A stretch of DNA of 64,000 nucleotides. Source: Takakia lepidozioides. Taxonomy: Eukaryota > Streptophyta > Takakiopsida > Takakiales > Takakiaceae. The position numbers and the translations under genes were made by a program. The notes beneath the pieces are model-generated. The model was given only the letters and a program-made list of their open reading frames with translations. It had not been told where the DNA came from and searched no databases. The stretch spans positions 26,412,001 to 26,476,000 of the forward strand of contig CM060733.1 in assembly GCA_030704615.1 (NCBI GenBank), written 5' to 3'. Shown here in pieces: positions 43,221 through 57,756 of this stretch. The number at the start of each line of letters is the position of its first letter. The first letter of the stretch is position 1.

Positions 43221-43495
43221 CGCCAGCACCAAGACTAAATCACCTTCTCAAGATCTCCAGTAAAAGGGAGAACTGTTAGGGATTCTCCCTTTCTCCGAAA
43301 AAATGTGAAGGAAAGAGTAATAATAACAAAACGTAAAGAAAATTGAAGAGGCTTGGGAGGGAGAACCGAAGGAGGAGGAGGTGCAAAGGAGGAGGGAGGT
43401 GATGAGAAGCAAGGCATCGAGTGTAGGGAGATGGGGTTTTGGAATGTGAGTCTGTAGGTATACATGGGAGTTGGGTTTTTGTTAGAGAGGAAGTT
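43221..43495. promoter_or_regulatory. Short divergent promoter region between ILR1-like and TGS1
   Basis: Only 275 bp separate the two start codons, and 5' UTRs must fit inside. The stretch is rich in GGAG/GAAGG purine tracts on the plus strand at 43365-43410. A shared bidirectional promoter is the simplest reading. No TATA box is evident. Confidence 0.5.
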
Positions 43496-46501
<3,006 letters not shown>

Positions 46502-48483
46502 CAGGTATGTCACCAAAGATGCAAGTAGCCTCTTACAAAGAATGTACTCATACCATATCCTGCTAACATTGACTTGCCATAGCCTTATGGCCATTGACCC
46601 CGCAAGAGGCTAACTCTCCTGGAGCCTGTCTCTTACGAAGAGAGAGAGAATGAATATACTCAGATGTTGCGTAGTGGTGGCCATAGACTCCATGCCCAGT
46701 TTGGGCAGAAAAGAGAGATAGAATGTACTCATAAGACGTTGTTTGCTGTAGCCTTGTGGCCATAGACCCCGCGCCCAGTTTGGACGGAACAAAAGGGAAT
46801 AGATGCTATCTTTGGGAGGGGCACAGATACCTCTATCAATGTTAGAATTTCGCTACTGCCACTTGACTTTATGCTTCTTTTCAGAGCCTCAGTGGAGATT
46901 TGGCGTTATAGGTTTGCGAGCAATGAGTTGTGCAAAGTCAAGCAGCAGCTGATGGGCCTAAGGATGGGAGTGCTTGAGAGCCCGCAGCCTGGATGTTACA
47001 ACTTGGGCCTACTCACAATATTTGGGCAGCTGTGCACTGAAACTGGATTGGCATCTTGTTACCAGAGCAACACTGGAGTAGTTGGACTGGCTTTGACAAG
47101 TGAAGGAAAACCTTGTAGGGTGGGCTCTAAACTACAACTCAGCAATGTAAAAAACGGATCCACAGGAGCATGCAGTAGTGCTCCTCACAATAGGGAGGCA
47201 AAAATTCCCCACACAAGTTTTCTTGGCATCTGTGTCCAGTTTTCCATCGTGGTGCGATCACTTCAGAATTCACTTTATACCGGAAACTCTGTCATTGTGG
47301 CACTGGAGTCCGCTCCTGGCCTGCAAAGAGGGATCACTTTACAGCGAAGGAACTCACCCTGGCAGAAAGTGATGTAGTATTTTGGGTTGGGCTTCATCAA
47401 TTTTCCAGGCAAGGCTTGTCTGTAGTCACAAAATTACTGAAAATGGAATTTCTCAGGCACGGTAGCTTGCAAGTTGTGTGAGGTTCAGAAACTCATGCAA
47501 CTTAATCTCTAATCCCACATCCAAAGTGCACTGCAAATTCCTAGCATGGATCAAGTGCATAAGCCTGCATTGTGGTGTGCTTTCTTTATCAGCAGCAATT
47601 GTAAACTTCCTAAAACAGACTGCATGATGGAGGATTAACCAAGCCAAAACAGATTGGTGCTATGGGACGGAGCAGGCTAATTTGATCTTTAGAGCGTCCT
47701 CTGCTCAACAATCTCAACAATCCATGGACAGCCACCTCCAACCGATGCACCATAGGCAGTTTTATGATTGTATCAAACATACCATTCGATTCTCGCGAAA
47801 CAGTCGAAGTAGTTTGCATGAAATGGTTTCGAGCGAGTTACTGATGAGCATACGACATATGAGGAAGGAGATCACCTAGATAGTGGGATGCCTTGGGAGC
47901 CATAGCTTTTGAAAGACGTAAGTAACAACTATGGATGAATACCCACATCAATCAGACATAAAATTGGTAGGTGTACAGTATACGGTCCCACATTTGCAGT
48001 TGGGTTCCCCCTTCTCTCTCGCTTCTTTCTCACTTCTTCCTATGCTCTCATCAGTGGATCCCTCCGTCGCACTCACTTGGATTTCTTTGCATCCTTCCGT
48101 GTGAAATGCCCTTGCATACATGCGTACACGAACCGAACTCTCATGTTATTTGATCTGATCTGTTGAAGTGAGGAATCTCTTTTCTGCGAGTGCAGATGAC
48201 AACTGGGGAGAAACAAGCAGTTTTTTCCTTTGCCCTTGCTTTTGATGGGTATCTCGTTTTTGCAGGAAAGGTTTTAGAGAGATTGGCAGAGGATATTGAT
48301 TTTTTTCAGTTGTGGGTTGGTGATCGTGCGCCCTGAGTGAAATGGCAGTGCTGTCTAAAAGAAATTGTCAAAGCTTGCATACTACTTGGCGTGGTTGTTG
48401 CAGGATCTGGTTTGCAAGGCTTTAGCTGGGTTGCGAATTTCTTTTCGTGGGGCTGACTGCCGGGAGGAAGGAGAGGGATTAAG
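46502..48483. other. Intergenic region between TGS1 and AP-3 delta
   Basis: It contains the TGS1 3' UTR and the AP-3 delta promoter and 5' UTR. An open frame at 46871-47377 (168 codons) has no recognisable motif. A short repeat lies at 46560-46800 (next entry). Confidence 0.45.
46560..46800. repeat. Three diverged direct repeats around GGCCATAGACCCCGC
   Basis: GCCTTATGGCCATTGACCCC (about 46583), GGTGGCCATAGACTCCATGC (about 46677) and GCCTTGTGGCCATAGACCCC (about 46751) recur at 70-95 bp spacing, each followed by GAGAGAGA or GCCCAGTTTGG. A single related copy (ACGGCCATAGACCCCGC) is at 60569-60585, inside the DUF1068 intron. The origin is unknown, perhaps a small mobile element end. Confidence 0.5.
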
Positions 48484-51400
48484 ATGAGGGATTTAAAGAT
48501 GGCCGGAGCAATGATGGACTCGTTATTTCAGAGGAGCTTGGACGATCTGGTGAAGGGGTTGCGACTCCAGATGATAGGAGAGGCGCGCTATCTGGCGAAA
48601 TCTCTGGAGGAAATTCGTAAGGAGATCAAATCCACCGATGCGCAAACCAAAGTGGTGGCGCTCCAAAAGCTGACCTACCTGCATATGTTGCAAGGATCGG
48701 ACATGGCATGGGCGTCGTTCCATGTGGTGGAGGTCATGACTATGTCGAAATTCGCTTACAAGAAAATAGGTTATCTTGCCGCCTCCCAGAGCTTTCATGA
48801 GGGCACAGATGTGCTGCTTCTCATCACCAATCTCTTGAGGAAAGACATGGGTAGTAAGAATGAGTATGAGGCCGGAGTGGCCATCGAATGCTTGTCTCGA
48901 ATTGCGAACCCAGACATTGCGAGCGCCTTGACGCCCGAGGTCTTCACCATGATGACAAGTGGGCGCGTGTATGTGAGGAAAAAGGCCACCTTGGTCTTGC
49001 TAAGAGTGTTTTCAAAGTACCCAGATGCCATTCGCGTTGCTTTCAAGCGACTGGTCGAGAAGCTGGACGATTCTGATTCCCAGGTGGTATGCGCTGCAGT
49101 TAGTGTCTTGTGTGAATTGGCGTTGAAGGACCCCAGGTCGTATCTGCCTCTGGCCCCTGAGTTTTACAGGCTTTTAGAAAGCTCCACCAACAATTGGCTG
49201 TCAATTAAGCTTGTGAAGATTTTCGGTGCACTGGCACCAGTAGAGCCTCGGCTGGGTCGTAAGATTGCAGGACCGTTGTGTGAGCATATGAGGAAGACAC
49301 ATGCCAAGTCACTACTGTTTGAGTGCATCCACACAGTGACAGTGGGGTTGGCAGACCATGCAGGAGCGGTGAAGCTGGTTGTAGAGAAACTGAGGGAGTT
49401 AATGATACAAGGGGATCCCAATCTCAAGTATCTGGGATTGCGGGCACTTGCTGCGCTGATGCCTGTACATCCATGGGCTGTGGCAGACAATAAGGAGGTG
49501 ATAGTTAAGTGCCTCAGTGATGGAGATCCCAGTATTCAGAGGGGGGCACTCTGTCTGATCATGGGTATGGTTTCTGAGAGCAATGTGGCAGAGACAGTGC
49601 AGGTCAGTATATATGGTACATATCCTTCAATTTTTCCACAGTTATGATGCATGTATTTATGCTAACAGTCTGAAAAATTCACTTGCCCATCCAGGTTCGG
49701 TAAGAGTACCCTAATTATGCATGTACACTGTGGACCCTTCCTTAAGGCACTGGTGCATGCGTGGTGCACGTTTAACTAGACTGATCAGTTTGCGATTTAA
49801 ATGCTGGTGCAGGTTCTATTGCAATATTCACACTCGACAGACCCAAGCTTTTGCAATGAACTCGTCTCTTGCATTCTTACCACCTGTGGTCGGGCACAGT
49901 ATGAGCTGATTTCAGACTTTCCCTGGTATATCTCAGTGCTTGCAGAGATTGCTCAGATCCCTAATTGTGAACATGGGGAGGAGGTTGGCCGCCAACTGAT
50001 GGACATAGCATTGAGGGTAAAATCGGTGAGGAGTGACATAGTGAAAGCTACGAGGGACCTACTAGTGGACCCAGCTCTTCTGGACCGTGCTGCACTGCAG
50101 GGTGTGCTATGTGCTGCAGCATGGTTAGTTGGGGAGTATGTGGAGTTGGCGCCATTTGGTGCGTATGAGTTGCTTGAGGCCCTGCTTCAGCCACGCACAC
50201 AGTTGCTGCCCTCTGCAGTGCGTGCTGTCTATCTTCAAGCGGTATTCAAGGTCTTTGTCTTCTTTGCATCTGCTTGCTACCAAAAGTCCAGCACAGACAA
50301 CAGAAATGTAGAATCACAAACTATCCATTCTGGCATGGCACATGAGCAGGAGGACCTGGGCCTTCAAGTTGGAAGAGATAGTGAAGGTCATGGCATACCA
50401 GCCTTGGGAGTATCATACAATGTTGCAGTGGAGCTAGTCAAAGATAACGTGGGACCTCTGGTCAATAGTGTTGAGGTGGAGGTCCAGGAGAGGGCTTGCA
50501 ACCTTCTCGGGCTGTTGCAGGTACTTGACGATGGAAAGGCTGGTGATCAGCACAGACAGAAGACCATTCAAGCATTGGAGGCATTACAAGCTGTGTTTGG
50601 TATAGAACTGGGGCCTGTGTCTGTGCATGCACAGGGGAGAGTGGCGGTGCCTGAGGGACTCGTTCTTGTTGAGAATTTGGATGCCCTAGGCCCTATCAGA
50701 GACAGTGGTGAGGTGTCAATTGAGACTGGGAAGGAGAGGCCCAGTGGCACCTTTTGTGAATGGGAGGATGGGTTTAGCTTTTCGCAGCGCAGCAAGGAGA
50801 ATCCTTCTGTTGTAGATGAAAGTGTATCTCTCTTGGCAGAGCACCGGCATCGCCATGAGAGCTACTATTTGCCCACTGATGCTGTGTCCCATGATTATCC
50901 ACCTCCTCATATTGCATCAACAAACACTGCTGCTGTATCGACAGTCAGAGCTGCAGCTACCTCTACCAATTCATCAATGCTGACTGAAAACTCATCACTT
51001 TGGACTAAGCCTCGGCAAGCAAAGGCACGCCGTCCAGTGGTGGTGAAACTTGATGATGAGGATAATCTTCCTCGGTCATCAGTGCCTTTGACGAAGAAAG
51101 GTCTCAAGGATGAATTTGTGTCGAGTGCGATTCGTGATGTGCTTGCAAGTGACGGATTAATGCATAGAGTTGGGGTGGATGTGTCTGAAACTGGCCGCCT
51201 TGCGTCCTCATCTTCCAGGCGGCACCGCCACAGTCAACGCCAAACAAAGCGCCTTGGGAATGGAATGAGGCAGGAGGAGAACAGCATTATTCAAGCTGTT
51301 GATGTAGGAGTGTCTGAGGGGCAAAGCACACAGGAAGGTCATTTGGATGAAATTAACAGACAGGTCTCAGAGGTCAGCCATAAAGCACAAAGCAGGAGCC

Positions 51401-51621
51401 TGAGCAAACACAGGGCTTCGAAGCATGAAATATTAGTACTAGAGAGAGGACAGTCAAGCATTAGTGAAGAAGAAGGAGAGGGCACGTTCGAATTGAAGGC
51501 TCAAGTCAGGCCTTCAGGGAAGCAGAAACAGCGGCATTCTCAACGGCACCACCGGCATCATGCAAGAAGCCCTGCTTCAAACCCCGCTATTGCAACTCCT
51601 ATTCCTGATTTTCTTCTCTAG
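48484..51621 (+). CDS. AP3D: AP-3 adaptor complex subunit delta
   Basis: Two exons, 48484-49602 and 49813-51621, join in phase (TVQ|VLLQYS), about 975 residues. The N-terminal two thirds is the adaptin HEAT-like trunk: SLFQRSLDDLVKGLRLQ, KLTYLHMLQGSDMAWASFH, KKIGYLAASQSFHEGTDV, NEYEAGVAIECLSRIANPDI, KKATLVLLRVFSKYPDAIR, LGLRALAALMPVHPWAVADN and GEYVELAPFGAYELLEALLQ. A hinge follows with RPVVVKLDDEDN (a known AP-3 delta landmark) and a His-rich C-terminus (RHSQRHHRHHARSP). AP-3 sorts membrane proteins to the vacuole. The large first-exon coding block and single intron fit the intron-poor plant gene. It is intact. Two Met codons further in (MAGAMMDSL) could also serve as starts. Confidence 0.95.
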
Positions 51622-54544
51622 ATTCTTATGGCAGGAGACTTTTGGAGCTATCCTAGGAAAACATGTGGATTCCTGAATGGTGCCCATCCATGGTGTCTGT
51701 GAGTGGCATCAAAGCTTCTTGTGCAAGTCTTCATGTCACCTGTAGTGACTACCCTGTTGAGCTGCGGAAGGAAATTGTAAGGAAGGTGCGGCAACTCAAA
51801 TGTGGCAGAGGTTCCCGTATTCAAATGTCATCTGTGCTGTAAATTTTAGACAGGACATGCAGGCAGAACTGGACATTCTTGAAACTTTAGTTTTCGCTGA
51901 TGTGATGGCATTTTCACAGACACGGTGCATGTGCTGCCAGCTAGCTGGCATGAAGGTGAGCTGCACGGTAACCATTGTGGACTCTACTTGATGTCCATTG
52001 ATTAATGAGACACATGTAAAAAGATCAAGAAAGAATGGGACTGAAAACTAGTGTGTGATGGCTGGCTTATGGTGTATGAATGCTTTTAGTACCACATTTT
52101 ATACCTCTTTGCTTTTTGATAGAAGCTGATGATGTTTCTGTTATACCTTCCCTTTCTACTGCAAGACTGGAAAATGAGTGTCCCCAGGACCCTGTTCTTC
52201 CTGTGTAGGTTGTGTGGAGGAATGTTGTCAAGAAGTCCAATCCATCCTCCCAAGAGTGAAAGCGTGCATTAAAGTGATTGGCCACTGCAGCTGTACAAGA
52301 TCTAGCACTTGTTAGGTACTATTCCTTCTTTTACCAATTCAATGTTTTGGAGGGTCTTCTTCCTCCTCTTGTACAGATAGGTTTAATTGTGTTCTGTCCT
52401 GGGTTTCCATAGTAACTTAGCACGGTTGTATAAAAATAGCGGTGGGTTGGTTGTTTGCTCTGCTGCAACACAGATGTATGGCAGACGATGGACTTACGAC
52501 TGATGCTGAGAGGGAACCCGTGCTCTCGAAAGGGTGCAAATATCAGTTCATTGCAGAGCAAGCGATTATTTCTCAATGGGAAATCTCGATGATGATGTGT
52601 GCTGTTATGGAGCTTCTGGAGTTTGTGAAATAATGAATGTTGATGTTGAACAGTCTGCAAGGTGGTACTTAGTGCTGGGTGCTATAGTAGCAGAAGCTTG
52701 CAACACGGGGTATCATTTAGGAGTTCTTTTCTTTCTAGACCTGTGCATCTTGAAGGAAAAATAGCTCACCATCCCAACCGCTTACTTGGGGCATACAGCC
52801 CTTCTTTGGAAACTCTAGAGGTATCTTTATCTGGTGAGTACCATTATCAGCCCTATAGTGGGTCGTTATCCACAATTTCCGAAACATGGAGATATCATTT
52901 TCCAACAAATTGGTTAAAACGGTAAAACAGCGGCTGGGGACACCAGGAACATTTCTGATGTCCGAATCTCTTAAGTTACTGGGTGCATGTCAATTTTGTA
53001 CTGTCAAACCACCAGAGATGAATCTTGAAGCGGGAGATGCAATAGGGAATGGAATTTTCACCGGCTTTTACAGGTGGTAAGAGGAATGTGAACCGAGGTA
53101 CGGTGGGCAAGGTAGACGGGGTGTCAGTGATTGTCACAGAAGTCCCTGTAAAAGATGGTGAAAATCCCATTCACTTGCATAAAAGATATGGATGGATTCA
53201 GAATGTGTGTAGAATTTCCACTTACATGTTCCTAGAAAGAAGCCACCTCTAGTTACCAATCCTATGTTTGTGTGGTGTTTGAGTTACTATGAATGGCCAG
53301 CAATTGTCATACAGGGAAGCATTCCGTATATAATTGCCTGGTTACTCCAGATCTGACATAAGTGTGGTTTATGCTCTCTCTTTTTGTCCCACTGCAGCTA
53401 GGTGTAATATTTGGGATTTCGCAATTCAGAAAAGCAATTCACATTCTTTCTTGGGGTGTAGAGCTTGATTTTTCATTTGTTGGAATAGGCTGCTGGGCTT
53501 CCATATGTTGAGCATATGGTTGTTGAGCCATATTCTCAAACCCTTGACGCCCATCCTACGCCCATCCTCGTGCTCCCGCTCTCGCAAGTAGCATACTATT
53601 TGACTATGGCCTATATACTATGGACTCTGGTCATGGACTTGAATGTGCAGTGGTATTAGAGGAAATGGGGTTGTTCGTACGTACCAGTGTTGGTTCGGTA
53701 TGTACAAAAATCCGGGTATCAACCCGGTTATGCACCCAGGTATGGAAGCCCCTATCAGAAGGTTCCAGATAGGTCGGAAATCCGTCTTGCAACCTACCAT
53801 GATTAGGGTTTCGGGGAGCGCGATACCCTAGCGGACTGGTCGTTGTTACTTGTTTCGTTGCTGGTATTGCCGTTCAGGTATCAATGCGCGTGGCCTAGAG
53901 ATGGCTATATCCATATTGATTCCTTGGATTGCAACCCATGAGATCGGTAGAGTGGTCTTTTCTAAAGTAGTGAGATTGTACCTCATTATATAATAAGCAT
54001 GTGAATTTGCATGCTACGATTAGTGTGTGCTTCTTTTTGAAATGTATTTTTTTAATACTTTACCCGAAGTTGATATCAGCAGGTATCAAGGTTTTCATAC
54101 CATTGTTGATACTAGGTCTGCAAATGTGAAATGCTGGCATTATTGATACCCTACAAGTACCAAAATCTGGGTTCTTCTTTAATATTGCATGCCCTTGTTT
54201 GGGACATTTCTAAACTTTTATACTACCAGGACCCTCCTGGTATCTCCAAAACATGATAACAGACCAACACTGGTATATACATCTTGAATTAGAGGTACAA
54301 TACCTATATATATACAAAGATAGTTTCTTTTACTTCCCTAACCATACCTAATCGTTCCACGGCAGCCTAACCCGACCATTCTTTGTGAGTAGGTGACCAA
54401 TTGGAATGAAAGTGGTATGTTTGTTGAAGTGAAAACGTTACACCCAAAACACATGTTTTCTTAAGAATATACATGTGTAGGATATTGGGCTGCCTTTTTT
54501 GGCCAAGTCTAGCAAACAAATTCATGAGTTTGGTGATTGCCAAA
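51622..54544. other. Long intergenic stretch downstream of AP-3 delta
   Basis: The first part is 3' UTR of AP-3 delta. Small open frames (for example 52442-52633) have no recognisable motif. Apart from the foldback at 53037-53180 I see no structured element. The 53640-54300 part, with repeated GGTATCAA/GTATCAAC words, may be an old retroelement but shows no coding trace. Confidence 0.4.
53037..53180. mobile_element. Foldback/MITE-like element, 144 bp
   Basis: The arms at 53037-53074 and 53145-53180 are inverted copies with few mismatches: ATGCAA at the outer ends, then GAATGG(A/G)ATTTTCACC and CTTTTACAGG at the inner ends. The 70 bp between them are unrelated. No clear target duplication is seen. 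Confidence 0.6.
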
Positions 54545-54547
54545 TAA

Positions 54548-54939
54548 GAGCATCCCCACCCTACACTGAACCCAGCAGGCCAATGGAATATCAGGGTTGT
54601 AGTGGGTGGTAAAACGTCCACACCCTTGCACTAAACCCTATATCTCATGAAAAGCGGGCATTGAATATCATTCTGTGCACTGAACCCAAACGCTGTATTC
54701 AGGCCCGAATACGCCCCCGAATCCAAGTCAACGTGACCATGCCTAGGTCTAGCGTATGCGCGTCAGCAGCTTGGCAATGAGCATGACCCCTCCTACCAAT
54801 GAGAGCCGAGCTGTAGGGGGATAGCGTGGACAATTCAGGGGCAAAGGTGTTGCCTCGCTATAGAACCAAACAGGCCCTCAATCAATCACGTAATTTTGGC
54901 ATTAGAGGGAGTCTTTCGGGCTCAAGGGTGGGGATGCTC
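54548..54939. mobile_element. PIF/Harbinger-type MITE, 392 bp
   Basis: Terminal inverted repeats GAGCATCCCCACCCT (left) and AGGGTGGGGATGCTC (right) are perfect over 15 bp. They are flanked by TAA on both sides (54545-54547 and 54940-54942), the TWA target duplication of PIF/Harbinger elements. No coding capacity is present. Confidence 0.85.
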
Positions 54940-54942
54940 TAA

Positions 54943-57756
54943 TGGGCAAAGTATCCGAAGGCGTTAACCGAGGAGGTCTAAGTGCCTCCCCGAACTCCCT
55001 TCACTCGTCGATGGCAAAGTCTCATGCCATGCTTGCTACAGACACTCACTTACTACTCAAAGCAAATTCCCAACTTTATCTCACAATGGCATATGAACAG
55101 ACACACGAGGAAGCAACTGAGCCTTTTATACCAATTGCCTCTCCTTGACAAGAGGTGAGTGGGGCTATCCTTTGCAAGGCTGTTTCCTTCAAGCGCTCAC
55201 CACCCAAAGCTAGTACCCTTGAAAATGCAACGGATGTGGGCATGATATTTCTATGATCCACAACTATATTCCCAATAAATTGCACAGGAAGCCGTGCATA
55301 TCGGCCATCTCTCACTATCATCCCAGCGTATAGGACATCGTTTCCTCCCAAAAGTCCAGAGTAAATCCCATGGAATACAATATAGCCCAAACAAGCACAT
55401 GAATGACATTGCATATTTAACAATGGCTTTGGCTCTCATGAGTGAACTATCTGTAGGATGGTTAGGCTATAGTTGAACGAAGAACTCATGGCATGTATGT
55501 ATCTATACCAGGGCCTAATTCTATGTGAATCATATCGGGCGAAATAGATAGAATATCTCGAGGTCCCCGAAACATGATTTCGAAATTCCGTTGGCGGTAC
55601 AGTCTTTCCTTATGTTTTTATCAATATTTTCACGTCATCTTATTTATGTTTTCTGAACCACCCAAAGACGTTTGAATTTGGAAAGGGCAAAGGCTTACTG
55701 TCCTTAGGCAAGGGCTTAAATGTTTACAAGGGCTTATTGCTTATTGCCCTTGAGAAACATTTTTAGTTCTAACACAAACAAAGCCTGGTTCCATTTTGTT
55801 ATTACATAAGTGCTCAAGCTAGTTTATCCTCCACAACGATAGAAAGACCATGTTTACAAGGGCTTATTGTTCTCCTAGATTATGGCAAACATGCGCAAGT
55901 GAGTTCATGATACCAGGAATTGGTTGAATCGGCATATAACACTGGTGATAATTAGAATATGTCTCGTGCTTTGAAATTTTGTTGGGAGTGCCTTTCTAGA
56001 TATTCAGATATTTAGGCATACTAGTTCTATTGGGTCGTTTTTTTGGGATCTTGTGGATGTAACTAAGGTTTTGCAGAGAGAGGTAGAGCAACATTATAAT
56101 GTTTGGGCGATGGATTGCTAACCCTGAAATCATCACGCAAGCGACTAAGTTATTATATTGTGCACAAGCACTGAGGCACTACTACATGATGAAACTTATC
56201 ACAGTACCAAGAGATGTGCCCTCAAGAGTATCATACACGACTCAAATTTCCGGCTTAAATGTGACAAAATCTTCTCTTGAACATTTAATTTCCAATTTAC
56301 TGGGTACTTTTTCTTCGCATAAGGAGTCATACAGGGGGAAATACTCTTCTGCCAAATTTTGTCCTATATATGAAACAAACCTGAGAAGGCAGACATAATG
56401 AGACTAGTGACATAGCTTTGCACAACATATAGGATATAGTAATTTCACAACCTTTGGTCTTGTTTAAGCCCTGATGATAGAGCTGAAGCAGTCCAGGTTT
56501 AGGTGTGGGGGTTACTGCTGATTCTGAGATTCGCATAATGTCAATGAGGTTTGTCTTTTTGTACACTCATTGCTTTCAGTATTTGTGATTTTACAGATGT
56601 GAAGCTGTTTCACAACTTATTTGTTGAGATGATCCGTGGCTTAGCTGCTATACCTCTACAGTGGCGTGATGGACAGCACTCCTGATGATTGTCTCATGGT
56701 AATTCTATCCCTGACATTGTTGATTTTGCCAACCCTTGTTTGACGAGTTTTTAATGAAGGTCTCAATCAAGGTTTCCATAATAGCAATGGTCCTTCGGTT
56801 GGGGAGTCTGCAGTGTCTGTTGTACCTCTCTACTCAGTGCTACTCCTCTCACCATCATTCATTCCCTCACAACCTAATCCCACTTTTTTTCAAACTTCAC
56901 AGCAGATGCCTAAACGACAAGCATGCCTCTCTTGTTCCCCAAAACCACTTCGCCTAATTGTCCAATAAGAAAAAATGCTCTCAATCTTTTGTGTAGTTTT
57001 GCTACAGTAGGTGACCTTGTAAGTGGTAGAACTCATCTTATAGCAACCAAGGTTTCAATCACCCATGAGCTAGAAAGGGCAAGCCATAAAACACCTTACT
57101 GCAATGTACCTTGTAACCAGCCTGCAGGGGTAAATTGCCTGGAAAAGTTCAATGAGGCCTAAACTTAAAACTCTTCACAGAAGGAAATAAGTTATGTTGT
57201 AAAGTCATATCTGTGATCCTCAGCCCCAGAAAATGACTTTTCGGTTATGGATCTATCAATCTTTTCAACTCACCGGGCACGCCCTCCTGCAGTTAGCTGC
57301 ATAAGTCTGAAAATAGGCTAAGTAACACGCATGGGCTGTGGCAACTGGAAAGCAATTCTCTAAACTAGCATATTAGATGTCCCACACAACTCTTGGAATA
57401 CCTCGCAGAACCTAAGCTTGGATGCTAAGATAAACTCCAACATTAATCAACACAAGCACAATCAAAAGAGGCCTACGAGCTCCATTGCTTTCTTGCAAAA
57501 GCTATCATGCAGGCTTTCTTTGTTTCAAGAAAACAAACACTCTTCAACCACACCCCCAGGTTTGCAGGAAAAAGTTGGCATGTGAGACCAAACCCATATT
57601 TTGGAGAGGACCAATTTATCCATACAGCTCTGCTGAGCAGAAAATGACACCACAGAAAAAATTACAATTTCTCTCTCACTGACAAAAAAAGGCTAGCTAG
57701 CAAGGAAACTTTAGTTCTTCATATGCTTCTTTGTCCCCCTAATGTCAGCAGCTTCC
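54943..57756. other. Long stretch without a recognised gene
   Basis: Open frames on both strands (for example 55076-55423 minus, 56099-56398 plus) lack recognisable motifs. TTTACAAGGGCTTATTG occurs twice (about 55724 and 55853) as a local duplication. The end nearest 57757 should hold the 3' UTR of the DUF1068 gene. Confidence 0.4.

Noticed and set aside
46871-47377. Separate gene of 168 codons downstream of TGS1
   Set aside because: No domain, no signal of coding beyond openness, and the position suits a TGS1 3' UTR or spacer.
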